DNA from: Coriolopsis trogii
Taxonomy: Eukaryota; Basidiomycota; Agaricomycetes; Polyporales; Polyporaceae
Assembly: GCA_020543525.1 (NCBI GenBank)
Contig: JAHYIO010000004.1
Coordinates: forward strand, 1,612,001-1,676,000
DNA: 64,000 nt
Reading direction: 5' to 3'
In this document: positions 35,101 through 47,365 of the stretch, in pieces
How positions within the stretch are numbered: position 1 is the first letter of the stretch
Layout: every line of letters starts with the position of its first letter
The notes under the pieces: model-generated
The model's input: the letters and a program-made list of their open reading frames with translations, nothing else
What the model was told of the DNA's origin: nothing
Database searches by the model: none
Program-made: the position numbers and the translations under genes

Positions 35101-37267
35101 GGCGCAGACTTCTGCTGGGGATTCCGAGTCGCTGCGGCGGCCCGTTGGCGATCGGTGTGCTTCCTCGAGCTCGCTCGAGCCTCGGAGTGGTGCTTCGGTC
35201 AACGCGAAGCCGGGAGTCCATGCATATGTATCATCCACCGTGTCGGATCGCATGTGTGGCCCCCCGAGCAGGGTGGACACGTACGTCTGACGTCTACACG
35301 TGAGTCGCAGGGAGGATATGGAGAAGGAGCGGACGGGGGACGCACGTACGTGCATCGAACGCGCACACGGACGGACGTCGGGCCAATTCTCTGATGTGCA
35401 CGGTGGAATGAGGGATGCAGGGTCAGAATGGCCGAGGGAACGTCGAAGGGGGCCAAGCGGGACTGGCGGACGCTTGGAGCAAGGATGGAATCAGGCCGGG
35501 CGTGGCACCCGGAACTGTGCGATGGTCGATTGCGGGTTGGCCGACGGGCTTGGTGTCATATGAAAAATCGGGGACCGGGATCGGACTAGCAGGAGAGGGG
35601 AAGGACCCTGGTGTTGGCATTAGCTGTTGTCGTCGCAAGAACGGACGCGGGCGGGGACTGTTGCTGAGATTCCGGGCATATGGCTGACACGGGAGGGTGG
35701 CAGGACGAGAAGAGCGCCATCGGATTCGGACGATCTCGAGATGGTCGGGAAGGCGTTCCGGGCGAGAAGAGAAGACGACGAGACGGGGCGCACAGAGGGA
35801 CAGTGGACCAGAGACCGAGGCAGGACGGCAGATAGCAGGGGATATGTGGAGAGACAGGCCGAAAGACGTATGTCAGACCCGGGTGAACGATGGAGCGTCA
35901 GCGTTTGGGAGGAGCGGGCGTGGAAGGGAGGAAGGGAGAAGTTCATATGGCCATGTATGCGACCAGACGGGCGCGCGGCCGGGGGGAGACGGTGGGAGCA
36001 TCAGAGAACATCGGCGCTGGGAAGAGGCTGCGAAAACGGCATTGGGATAGTAGATAGAGCGATATGGCATCAGCGGGGCGTGCACGAGCCTCGTGTGCTG
36101 GGACGTCGACGGCGAATGGGGAGAGAATCAGGGCAGGAACCGAGGCGCCAGGCTAGCGGCAGTGGGATTCAGAACGTCAGAGAGGCGGAGGGCGATGGCA
36201 GATCCCGTTCGAGAGAGAGCCGCCAGCGAGTCGTCACCACTCCATGCGAAAAAGAAGGGGAAGAAGCCGGCCAGGGCAATAATATCATAATGAGATAACA
36301 TAACACGGTCCTCTCGCGATGGCAACTTGACACTTGCACCTCGACAGACCGCGGCACAAGACACTGGATCCGGGGCGGCGAACTTGGGCGTGACGGGCGA
36401 GATGCCAGTCGCGAAGCATACGACGGCGAATTGCGAGCCAGTGTGATCGATCTCTTGACCAGGGTCGCTGGCCCGCCCGCCAGTCGAGGACGTAATCGTG
36501 GCAAAGTCCAAAGTCCGGAGCAGGTGCGATCATCATCTGTCGCGGACTGCCACCCAGTCGCACTCGAGCCGACGTGACGGTGACACGGAGCGACGCGGTG
36601 TGACTGTGCGGCGACGCGTCGCGAAAAGATCGGCGTCTCCGAGGCAGCTCTCCAACTTGTCCGCCCACGCCCATCTTGACACTGACAGCAACTCGCGCCT
36701 CGACGCGAACGCGCAACGTGCGCCCGATCCGGAGAACGGTGACGTGTGTGTAGCGCATCCCATGCCACAGCGAATTACGCGTCTCGGACAGCGAAGCAGA
36801 CGGCAGCTGCATGCCAGCCCGGAATGCGTCACGGAGCCGCGGAGGACGAGTGCGGCGTTTGGGCGTCGAGGACCGTGGACAGCAGAGGAAGACAGCCAGC
36901 TGTTTCGCACAGGTCGGACGATGGTCGGAGGCTGAGCTGAAGGCGTCGTGGGCGTCTGGGAGAGATACGGATGGAAACCAGCTGGAGGGGACGTAACGTT
37001 ATCTGGCATCTCGTGCGGACCGGAGCGAGACGCAGACGCGCCTGGAGAACGCGAATTACGGCAAGGGCGAGAAGCCTCGATATGGCATGTGGGAGGACAC
37101 GCAGTGGCGAGGAATCGAGCTCGGTGGACGCCCACGAATTCAAAGAAAAGTTGTCAGAAAAGATGCCGGCGACTGCAGCGCGAGGCTGCCTCCGTCCAAG
37201 ATCGCCTCCCACGTCTTCTCCAGAGTTTGTTTCCCGCACCGCCCCGCCTTATTCGCCGTACGCCCTC
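23130..37267. other. 14-kb gene-poor block with no confidently called gene
   Basis: Both strands were read. Open frames are frequent but arginine-rich, overlapping in several frames, and match no family. The longest are a minus-strand 373-codon frame at 29458-30579, a plus-strand 244-codon frame at 26724-27458 and a plus-strand 223-codon frame at 35627-36298 in a purine-rich tract. Some short frames look more protein-like, for example 25244-25690 on the minus strand (LSLDQPSRPLSIDSVQWHVW), 25518-25745 (KPELNETLQISLSRTTT) and 28740-28820 (GRYTGIPLWDLLR). They could not be joined into genes. No terminal repeats, reverse transcriptase motifs or transposase motifs were recognised. It may hold decayed genes, worn-out transposon sequence or long non-coding transcripts. 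Confidence 0.45.
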
Positions 37268-37269
37268 CC

Positions 37270-37277
37270 ATATAAAT
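37270..37277 (+). promoter_or_regulatory. TATA box of the proline-rich gene
   Basis: atataaat lies 98 bases upstream of the chosen ATG, followed by a pyrimidine-rich leader (cctcatctccacacctcccc) typical of highly expressed fungal genes. Confidence 0.6.
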
Positions 37278-37367
37278 CCCGCCCTCATCTCCACACCTCC
37301 CCCCTTCCTTCTCCCCATCACCACACGCGCCTTTCCCAAGCCCTCCCTCCTCCCCGCGTCTCTTCCC

Positions 37368-38339
37368 ATGTCGCCCACGACCACATATCAGCTGCGACCA
37401 GTCTCGGCCATGACCCGCTCATCGTCTCCTACCGCAAGCACGTCGACCGCAAGCGACCGCAGCCCACCGCCGCTCGGGATGCCTCGCCCACCCTCCAAGA
37501 CAATGCTCCCGCCGTCTACAACCAACTTCTCGCCCATTCCCACTTCCGCTCGACCTCGTCGGCCACTCTCTCCCTCCTCTATTCGCGGCAAGTCTCACCA
37601 ACCCTCGCCACCTATCCAACCCACACTGACCTCACGTCTCGCAGATGTGGACATCCCGCTTGACCCTGAGCGCGCCTTTGCTGCGCGCGGCAAGTTCCCT
37701 GCGCCCCCGACTGGACATGAGCTCATGGCCCTCTTCCCTCCCGCACCTCCCTTGATGGCCCCTGGACCGACAAGCGGGTTCTTCGAACGTGAGGAGCGCA
37801 AGTTCTTTGCCCAAGCCGGTAAGGAGATCGTTCGTCTCCGGCTCGAGGTCGACACATTTGCCCGTCCCGCTGTCGGCGGTGCAGTCTCTGGAGGCTCTCC
37901 CTTGTCGGGTCCCGGAGTCACGGCTTCACCCCACCCACACGTTCGTGCGCATTCGCAACCCCAGGCCCAGCCCCAGCCTCACTCGCACACTGTACATGCC
38001 CGCCCTCCTCATGAACGTCTACCACCTCCTCCGGCGCACAACGCATCCGTAGCTGGACCGGCGCCGCCTCACTCGACTTCCCCGCGCTCACGTGTCTCGC
38101 CCAACGGAGGCTTTGCCGTGCCCGCTCCGCCGCACGCAGCTCCACCCTTGAGCTCTCCTTCAGGACCGGCGCATCCGGGGTATCCGATCACTCGTCCTTC
38201 GGAGCATGATCGCGCTCCCGGTGGCGGCGGCGACGCGATGGTTGTCGATGAGGATGACGACGATGCATGGCGCCGGCCAACGCCCCATAATGCTCGGCGG
38301 CGGGCGGGGAAACATACGCGCCGGGTCATCGTGAAGTAA
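37368..38339 (+). CDS. Proline/serine-rich conserved hypothetical protein
   Basis: An intronless frame of 323 codons runs from the first ATG after the TATA box. The frame extends further upstream, but those codons precede the TATA box and are unlikely to be translated. The protein is mostly disordered (Ser, Pro, Thr, His-Pro-rich). Its one ordered-looking block at about residues 100-165 reads LADVDIPLDPERAFAARGKF, TGHELMALFPPAPPLMAPGP, and FFEREERKFFAQAGKEIVRL followed by RLEVD, the last probably a helix. I do not know a named domain for it. The C terminus has an acidic patch (VVDEDDDDAW) followed by a basic tail (NARRRAGKHTRRVIVK), which suggests a nuclear protein. Codon use is strongly C-rich at third positions, supporting expression. 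Confidence 0.75.
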   Translation: MSPTTTYQLRPVSAMTRSSSPTASTSTASDRSPPPLGMPRPPSKTMLPPSTTNFSPIPTSARPRRPLSPSSIRGKSHQPSPPIQPTLTSRLADVDIPLDPERAFAARGKFPAPPTGHELMALFPPAPPLMAPGPTSGFFEREERKFFAQAGKEIVRLRLEVDTFARPAVGGAVSGGSPLSGPGVTASPHPHVRAHSQPQAQPQPHSHTVHARPPHERLPPPPAHNASVAGPAPPHSTSPRSRVSPNGGFAVPAPPHAAPPLSSPSGPAHPGYPITRPSEHDRAPGGGGDAMVVDEDDDDAWRRPTPHNARRRAGKHTRRVIVK

Positions 38340-41300
38340 ACACCTTGCCCCTTTGCGCAGCCTGGAGCCAGCGATACGCGCAAGATTGAGATGCAGAACG
38401 GGTTCCATGCGCCGCGGGAGCTCGGAAATCCAAGGGCGCCGTTTGTGCGCAGAGGAGAAGATTGAAGACAAGCTCTGCGGCTTCGAGAGGCTAGAAGCAG
38501 GGAGCGTGGTCTGTCGATGTCGAGCGACGGGTCTGACGCCTGTCTGCTGCGAGCAGTTACCTTGACGTATGTGTTCGGCCACCCTATCGACACCTCAATC
38601 GCATCCTGTCCGTTTCCGCGCCGGAGAAGAAGCGCGTACTCGCGCCTTCTGAGTCTACCCCTCTAACTCCATCCGCCTTTGCCACCTCGCCGTTTCCTGC
38701 AACATGGAGGACGTACACGTCTTCTACTCGTCTATATGAATTCGCTAATGCCCGCCTCCGCTGCGGCTCATCACCATCGTACCCTACTTGCTTCCATATT
38801 CAATCCCGATGTTCTCTCACCCCACGACTCTCATCCCACACTCGTCCTAGTCCCACTCCGATCCCTTCGGCGCCGACCGATCACCTCCATGGAGACTTCC
38901 TACGATCTTCACTGCCCGCTGGACCCTCGGGATCGTGGTGGCCAAGGTTCTCTTCTCCGTTGGAAAGAAGGCCAGATACCCGGGCGCTGGCGATCGATTG
39001 AATTCCCGAGCGGAAAACGAAGTCGGGAATGGTTGCTGTGGAGAGTGTTCGCATGTGTCCGTCGGTCGACGTCGCTTGGCTCCCGAGTTGTACTTGTATC
39101 TGGTCCCCGTATAGAAGCACCGATCCCCTTGTTCTCATCACGCTTTCGATCCGTAGTTTCGTCCCGCAGTCGCTTTGTTTTTTACGCTGTAGCTATGACA
39201 TACCCCTCCATATGTGCGTTTCCGTTCTGTACTTACGACATGCGCTTAATGACCATACGTATGATAGTGAACGACGTGTGTATGGAAGGTCTTCCGGAAC
39301 AATGTGGTGGTCTGCACCCGACAAGGGTAATGTTCTGTGTGTGCATGGGCGTCGTGCTGAACATATACGGCGTGTACGCACGTATAGGCCAGGAATTGTG
39401 GTCTACGGCATATAGCAGGGGAAACACATCATAGGGAAGGCTTCGCGATCGATCGGCCGGCGACGCATAGGCGGCGCGGTCTGGCGTTGTTTACACTTTC
39501 ATTACCGGCCTGGAGGGTTCCGCTTGCCCTGTGTCCGGATCGGAGTGAACGTGGAGGCATGCGGGCGTGTGGCGTGGTTGCACGGTTGCATGCCAGTGGG
39601 ACACGTTACTGCGTGTAAGTCAGATGGCGGAAACGCGCTTGCAGAGGGCGTGCAGATGAGGAAGCCTCCGGGTCGAACCTGAACATGCGAAGATTCTGCG
39701 CATGCATTGTCGGCCTGCTGAGGCACCCCACTGGCCTTGTACAGTGCAGCCTCTACAGTCTCGAGTAGACACATTCTACTACGAGTCCTATCAGACAAGC
39801 CTGATACCATGTGACTTCTGCATCTGGTGAGGATACCCCCAGGGGCATTTGTGTACCAGATCGAACAGACGTATACGTCCCACATCTGATTGTAGCGTAG
39901 CGCGAGCTGAGCCAGCGCCCATAACACCACTGGCAAGGGCCGGGGATCGTCGACGTCACCGACCAGGACACCCATCTCCACGGAGGTGGAAGGACCGGTC
40001 CCACGTATGATGATATCTGCAAGTGTACAAAGCAGTGGGGCACAACCATTCCGAGTCGTGGACGATCACAGCGGGACGCCCCGAGTAAGTACTGCATACT
40101 GGCGGGCAGTGCGAGCTAGTATTGCAATTGGGTCAGACACTGTGGTACTGAGCACCGGAGCCAACATCCGTACGCCGTAGCACTGCGCCCTCGCCTCGCC
40201 TCGCGTCCCGGGCCTCCGAGAGCTTCGGGATCTTCAGGGTGCACACTACACACGCTGCCACCGTGACCGTACGCACTACTATGACCCCGCGGTGACTGCC
40301 CCTGCCGGTGGTGCTTCTCGCCTCTTGCCTCTTGCCTCTTACGGACGATGACGACCGCGGCCTCGTTCCATATCTTGGGCAGAGCTGGAGCTCGGCTTCA
40401 GGTCGAAATCGGGTAAAGTGCGCGTGTGCATGTGCTGACGATGAACGTGAGCGGATCGGGTGCGGCATGCGGGCCAGGGAGGATGATCGGCGTGCGCTCC
40501 GTATGGGGCATGACTCGGAGTCGCCAGCCAAGACTAAGTCGAGGAACGTGTGGTCGTTTCGGAGAGTCGGAGTCGCGCTGACGGAGCTCCTGGCATCGCG
40601 TCGGGTTCGAGAGTGCGGCTGCGCAGACTCCAGAGTTGTGAAGCCTTTTGATTCGATCTTGACGAGTCGGTCTTAGTTGTTCCGGGGTCCTCGGGTAGTT
40701 CGACCTGGTGCCAGTCGTATTTTGACGGATCACACTCAGGCTAGCAGTAGTTCTCTGGGCGCGTGTGAATGTCCTTCGATATGAGTGGGAGACGACTGCT
40801 GCGTAGTGACCGTCGACGAGCCAAAGCTCCGAGTCATGAGTCTCGTGGTGAGCTGATTGCGAAGCAAACTCTTCGGACGGCAAAGTCAAAAAAATGTACC
40901 TACCGCCCATATACACCGGTACCGTATGCGCAGAGTCTACCAGAGACTGTCAATGGCATGCGGCATGGGCGACCGATCTGACGATTGGCAGACGCGTTCT
41001 ATGAACGAACGAATTTATTCCCCGGAACACATCAGGACGTCAAGGAACAACCGTGGCATAGACTCGTACTCACCCTTTCTTCCACCTTCGAGGCGAGAGT
41101 GTGATTCCATCTCACCCGCGGGGGGTGTTGCTAGTACATCCTCCGAGGCGCCTGATAATCATACAAAGCTGTAAAACTGGGGAGCGAGTGCCGCATCAGC
41201 AAACCGAGTGTGCAGCGCACGACATGTGTGATTACCTAGTACCCACAGCTCGGTTCCGTATCGATCAGACTCGGTGTCCACAGAAACAAGTACCCAACCC

Positions 41301-44300
41301 AACCTGGTCTCGTCACTCTCCCGGAGTTTCTCGTCGACCGGTGAGGCCGCCGCCCTCAGCCTGGAAACGACATCCCTCGAAGCTGGAGAGAAAACAATGC
41401 CAGCGCGGGAACGAGCGGCGGACGCCTATAGCGTCCGCCGTCAACCTTTAGCCCGTGCCAGGCTACTAGTGCCTCCTAAGCGAGAGACGAGACGAGGCCA
41501 AGTCCGGGCGAGTGCAGACCGACGGAACGGAGACTTTGCGAGCTCGCGACGGAACGGAAGACGGATGAGTATTGTATAGTAACGATAGCGAGCGGCCTCT
41601 CTCGCTCTCACGGGGCGCATTCCGGATCTCCGAGGGCGTGTGTGTTCGCGCGTGCGTGTGCGCGTAAGTCGAACGCACGGTGCCGGTGTCAGTGGCGCGG
41701 AGGCAATAGCGGATGCTGGTATCTTTTGCCGCGTTGGGCGAGGGGACAGGAAAGAGACGGCTCGCCAGGGTCCTATCGCTGAGAACGCGCTTTGATCTTC
41801 TTGCAAAGGAGAACTTTGATGTTGATTTGGACCCCCGAACCGTGCGGTGTTAGTGGGTCTGTACCACGAACCGGACGTGGACGCCCCGTGCGAGCTTTGG
41901 CCTCTCGCGATCAAGGAGCACGGAGCGGGACGAGAAGCAGTCCGCAGACGAATGACGGCGTGGTGTGTGTAGTTTCTTGTTCAGTCTCAGTCCGGTGAAA
42001 ACAACGACGGCGGCCCCCAGATCCAAGTTCGTCCACACTGTGGACAAATCGGGAGCCTCGCAGGGAACGAGGAATAGGTTCGGGACAATGGCATCAAGCG
42101 TCTGTCGACGGTCGACGGACGAACGTCGTTTCCGGATGCCGCTTCGGACCCGCGCGTCCGAGCATGATGCGTTCGAGATGGGGCCCGAACCAGACTGGGA
42201 GCAAACATAGCCATCTACGGTGGGGAGTCTCAGGTGCCTATGTCTGGAGCGCGGACTTGGGAGGCCGCGGATGGTGGTTGTTCGGCACCCGACGGAGGAT
42301 TACACGGACGAGGTGCCTGGGTGACCAATGGGGAGAGCGAAGAGCCGGGAGGCAGGCAGGAACTCCGATAGCACACTGCGAGGCACGGTGGCCTTCGCAG
42401 GAGCTTGAGTCAGAATGCGTGGCCTCCTACACGAGTGTCGATTCGAACATGCACTCGGAGCGCCTGACGATGTTGAGCGGAGTTCAAAGCAGTGGGTCTT
42501 GCAAGGGACGCTTGCACGACGGCGGTTGGAATTCGGCCACGGCAGGCAGCGTGCTGAGCAAGCTTGAACATGGCGCAAATATCTCGGAAGTAGCCGTCGC
42601 GACTGATGATGGTGGCACGTCGCGGCCACGCTGCGTCGGTTCGCGAGTTTTACATGGTTCGTAGCAATGGAACGCGGCGCTCATTGAACGGGCCTCCCAC
42701 AAGAGAAGCCGAGAGGACGAAGGAGTGATCGATAGCAGCCCCAGTGCGCATCCGGTAACCATCCCAGGCCATCAGCTCTCTCGGACCGAACAGCGGCGAC
42801 CACGGGCTTCGAAGAACTTGAGAAGTTCCTCTCGCGAAACTGCATTGGGATTGTCGCTTGCCTCCTGGAAGCCGGACGCGAGCGGCGACAGTGTGGCGAC
42901 GTCATGGGTTCGGGGCTCATTACCGCCGGAATGCTCGCGTACGCTTGCGGCCGTGCACTGTGAGGGAGATGAGGGAAGGGGCGTATGGCGTAACGCGAGA
43001 TGCGAGGTACCCGTATGTCCGCCGTTCGTGAAGCCAGCCGAGGAAGCCTTCGACGCAGGGCGACTGCGGTCTAGATCTCGTGAGGTTGCTGCTGAGTAGC
43101 TCGGGATGCTGAACGAACGAACGAGGGAGATGGATAGAGGCAATCTGCAGACACGAGCTTGGGAAACGAACCAAAAGGGATAAAGGGCCCGCAAACGAGG
43201 AAGCTGCGGCGGTGGAGGCGTGAGCTTGAAAGACGCGTACGCAGCTTCGCCCGCTTCGGTCGAAGTCCACGAAGGCCAGAACAGCGGAGCTCGTCGCTGG
43301 AATATGGCGCTTGCGGTACGTACGGGAGGAGAATCACCTGGGAAGCGACTGTAGCCGAGCAAGAGATCCGTACACAGCTGCAGGCCCGACCGATGGGATG
43401 CCTCGTAGGCCATCGAGGCCTTTGCCGGTAGATGGAATGTAAGAGTCGTGCGAAGAAAGCTATTCTATGCCGTGGGGCAGGTATACTGGGCCGGCCGCAC
43501 CTGCGACGCGGTACAGCATGACTGGGACAGCGAAGAGCCTGTGTGAGGGATGCGTTCAATGTGGATGAATGCGAGGACTTTACTCACTATTGGACCACTT
43601 GAGTGATCTGACGTTTCTCCTGGCTCAATGTATGTGCACAGACTGAATATCGTGTTTACGGACCCCTATGGAGATTGCTCGCGTCCATGGTAGACGAGGC
43701 GGCCATCGTAGGTGCGGGTGATGGAGGATTGTTGTCGAGCTTTCCCCGCCGATGAGTCGCCGGACGTAAGAACTCCGGGGAGAGAGGACGAACGCAAAAC
43801 AGAAGCAGCCCGAATTTGCAGTCCAGATGACGCCACAGTGCGATGAATGGAGGCCATCTATTCTCTCTGCTTTCGGCTGTCGCTGCAAGACGCACCGATT
43901 CGTGTTTATTGCTGTGGCTCCATGTAACCACAATCGACCTTGACAGCGAGGCAAACAAAACAGAGTTCTGCATGGAAACGCCACCAGCAGCGACCGGGTC
44001 TCTAGAATACGAAAAAGAAGACATTACGGTCATTTGTGGGTACCCCCGACTGGGGTCTTGTTCGGTAGCGGCTGCCAAGAAGAAGGCCGGGGTTGAATTG
44101 AGCGACAGGCGGCGTTGACAGCTTGAATACGTCTGTGGCTGATCTGGACTTGATGTTAGCAGGTGTGCGACCGCCAGCAGGGGTGATGAGTATAGATGGA
44201 TAGATGCGGCCATTCAATCGAGGCGGGGACGACTCCGCGATACCAGCTAAATGGCAGCTGCCATTCTCTTGAGCATATGTCCCATTCTCTGCCCCCTTTC

Positions 44301-44941
44301 CGCAATGAGTGCAGACACGAGGCACAGACGTACGACTACCTCGTAAACATGCGTGTGTGCGTCTCCTCGCACGACGGCTTGGGTGGCAGGTCATGTGATC
44401 GAAAGATAAACAAGCACCGTGAGTCCTTCTTGTGTGCACCTGCGAGCCATCTGCACATGGTCCCACGCACGCGCACTGAGGCTATGAGAGGATCGACGTC
44501 AACGTCATTTCGGCAGACAACAGTCACGCATGACTACATGAAAGGATTGCTGAGGCACGCCTCTTTGATGTGAGTCTGATTTCAATAATTATAGGTTTGA
44601 AAGCTCACCGCATCTTCGTTGGCTCAGAAGTGTGGACGTGGACCATGACCTTCATAATCGTCACCGTCTTGAACAAAGTTTATGGTGCTGCGGCTCGCGT
44701 GGACGATACGGGCGTCTAAGAGGCACAAACGCGTCGGAATGACGCGCGTCTCGGCAAAGGCCATCCGTCTCGCGTCCTCCGATCTCAGCTCAGATAGTCG
44801 CAGCCCAAGCTGGATCTGCCCTCCTCTCTACACTCTGCCGGCGTTCTCATCTGTGTTGCACTCTTAACTGCTCTTGTAACAGGACATTTGCCAGCCGTCA
44901 TTCAATCTGCTAATTCGCTACGGGAGTCAGTCTTTGGCACG
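38340..44941. other. 6.6-kb stretch with no confidently called gene
   Basis: The 251-codon plus-strand frame at 38679-39434 follows the proline-rich gene directly and probably lies in its 3' flank. Minus-strand frames at 39502-39981, 40133-40531, 42772-43413 (ending SREELLKFFEARGRRCSVRE) and 44002-44466 show no domain, and no splice models joining them were found. No repeats, tRNA or transposon motifs were recognised. The last 400 bases hold the DCN1 promoter. Confidence 0.4.
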
Positions 44942-46635
44942 ATGGTAAGTGCTCACACCTCTCCATCTCGTCCCCCGTATGCGGCCCGAGAACGCGACCG
45001 CTCAATCTGAATCGCCCATTGGTCCTTCTCCATACTTGCGCCATACCTGCGAACCTGCCGACTGGCTATTGCACCCGATGCGTGCTTGATGTTATCTCGG
45101 ATCCGACTATCGTTCTTCCCATTGCGCTCATCCCACATACACCAACGCTCGACCCTCCTTACAGTCCTCGAAATTGAAGTCGAGAGCGGCGGCCGACATG
45201 GACGCTCTTATCGCTCAGTTCACGGCTGTGACCGGCGCCTCGTGAGTAGCTTTGGTCGTATGTCTTGTGAGTAGACGACTGACGTACCTTCACTCCTTTA
45301 TTCTGGGAACACTTTATATGCGTTAAACAATGGATTCTGCTACCTTGTACTCGCAGGGCGAAGGACGCGCGGAAATACCTCACAAAGTACAAGCGACTGG
45401 ACCTCGCCATCGACGCGTTCTACAGCACACCAGTAGCATCCCGTCAAGCTCCCTCAACAACGAAGCTCAATGCGCTCTTTGACAAATACAAGGGTATGTC
45501 GCAGGTTCCGAGGCTCGAGTGCTCATCCTCATCCACACACTCTGCATCATATCCTCGTATGCTCCCGCCTCACTGGTGCTGCTGCATACCGCCACAACAC
45601 GAATTGCGTGCCGGCGCCCAGACCCGGACGGGGACGATATCACCATCGACGGAACCATCAAGTTTTGTGAGGACCTGGACGTGAACCCGGAGGACGTCGT
45701 CCTACTCGCGGTCGCGTACGAGCTCAAGTCGCCGTCCATGGGCCAGTGGTCGCGCAAAGGCTGGGTAGACGGCTGGAAAGCGCTCGGGTGAGTCTCTCTC
45801 CCCCGTGCATCCAGCACTTCTCCCTCTCATGCGACCTGCGACCATGAACCATCACGTCCATCGCGTCACGGAACACTCCGCCGCGACCGAAACGCAGAGT
45901 GGACACGATCGAGGAGATGAAGGCGACACTTGCGACGCTCCGGCAGCAGCTCGCGAGGGACACGGACTACTTCCGGCACGTGTACAACTACACGTTCGAG
46001 TTCTCGCGTCCGCCAGGGCAGCGCTCGCTCGGTGCGTCTCGCTCTCCCCTCTATTCGTCTCCCCTGTCGCACAGACTTGACGAGGGCCATTCTCATCGGC
46101 CTCCACACAGGGCTCGACATGGCACAAGGCTTCTGGCAGATCTTGATCCCGCACGGGCTCGAAGGCGGGGCACTCGCGCACGTCGCCGCGCCGCCCCCGC
46201 AGGACGACGACGGGGACGAGCCGATGGACGGCAGTGGGGTTGCGGCTGCGGCCGACGAGGGAGGCTGGACGGCGGAGCACACCCAGTGGTGGTTCGACTT
46301 TCTCGAGCAGAGCGGCGTCAAGGGGGTGAGCAAGGACGTGTGGCAGATGGTGAGTCGTCTGTCCTTTCTGGAGAGAGAGAGAGAGAGAGCGCGGATTTGT
46401 TGAGCGGCTTGACGTGCGTGCGCAGTTCTTGGAGTTCGTGCGGACGATCGACGCAAAGTTTGCAAAGTACGACTTGGAAGGTGCGTGTGGGTTTTTCTTT
46501 ATTGTGCTGGCGGACTATGATCCGCTTCGCCTGTGTCGTGGACTTTCCTGATTGGAGTGTTCTCTAGCTGCGTGGCCGTCGACGATCGACGACTTTGTGG
46601 AGTACGCGAAGGAGCGAATCGCGAAGGGCGCGTAG
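44942..46635 (+). CDS. DCN1: DCN1-like cullin neddylation factor
   Basis: This multi-exon gene begins with a coding exon consisting of the start codon alone (44942-44944), followed at once by gtaagtgc. The 220-base intron ends at 45164, and the next exon begins SSKLKSRAAADMDALIAQFT. The N-terminal UBA-like domain reads QFTAVTGASAKDARKYLTKY and KRLDLAIDAFY. The PONY domain follows: DPDGDDITIDGTIKFCEDLD, VNPEDVVLLAVAYELKSPSM, GQWSRKGWVDGWKALGVDTI, FRHVYNYTFEFSRPPGQRSL, GLDMAQGFWQILIPHG, then WWFDFLEQSGVKGVSKDVW and the end IDDFVEYAKERIAKGA. Dcn1 is a scaffold-type E3 that stimulates Nedd8 transfer to cullins. A long Ala/Asp/Gly-rich insertion (about 46185-46270) inside the PONY domain is longer than in yeast or human proteins. 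Confidence 0.93.
46371..46389 (+). repeat. GA dinucleotide microsatellite in a DCN1 intron
   Basis: Nine to ten GA units lie directly after tttctg within the last part of the DCN1 gene. Confidence 0.7.
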
Positions 46636-47205
46636 CACGGTGTCAGGGACGTTCTACCCGGGCTGCGTCGTTGTGTCATGAAGGAAGAAGAAGCGTGGGC
46701 TTGGCCGTGGCCAGTGTGTAGGGTTCAGTCGTGGATGTATCGTTGCTATTCCCCCTTGCTGTATCGATCCGATTGTTGTCGAACTTGTCTTTCGTCTGCT
46801 TCTCTTTCGAGTGCATATCGATCGGCGCGATGGAATGACAGCATGGTGCGTGAGATACTTGAGGACTTCTCTTTTACTGGTATGGCATGGCTCAGTGGGC
46901 GTGGCGCGCGTGGACGCGCGCGAGTGAGATCTGTGGCTCCCTTTGGTGCAGCGTCAACACTGAGTACATAGTTAATTGGTGGTCGTATACGAAGCCGTAC
47001 AGCGCATACCAGACTAGACATACGGTGAGTGTGGTTTGCAGTGCCACCAGCGTGCCACGCCGACGACCACAACGTCAATCGATTCCTACGCGGTCGCTTT
47101 GTCGACCTGTGCAATGTCCAGGTCTATATACCGACGACCACAATAGCTCGTGCTTCGAAGTAAGACCCAGTGCGACGACGCAGTCATGTCAAAGCGACTG
47201 TGTTC
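46636..47205. other. DCN1 3' flank, nothing recognised
   Basis: No gene-like frame with family similarity on either strand. Confidence 0.5.
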
Positions 47206-47211
47206 CGCATC

Positions 47212-47219
47212 GTATAAAT
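47212..47219 (+). promoter_or_regulatory. TATA box of a small ORF
   Basis: gtataaat lies 22 bases upstream of the first in-frame ATG of the small ORF at 47234 and about 150 bases upstream of the internal ATG at 47366. Confidence 0.45.
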
Positions 47220-47365
47220 TCCAGTTTGGTCGGATGAGGAAGAGTACATACATCGCACCCACTTCACTTCGCTGCACTACCCACTACCACCGAGAACAGC
47301 ACGACGTCCACCGGCGAGCGCAGCGGAAGATACTACCCTACTACCCGATCGAAAGACAAGCACAC

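Noticed and set aside
35627..36298. 223-codon frame as a gene
   Set aside because: It lies in a purine-rich tract where stop codons are scarce; the protein is almost only Arg, Gly, Glu and Ser.
38679..39434. 251-codon frame downstream of the proline-rich gene
   Set aside because: Better explained as 3' flank; no domain and no independent promoter signal.
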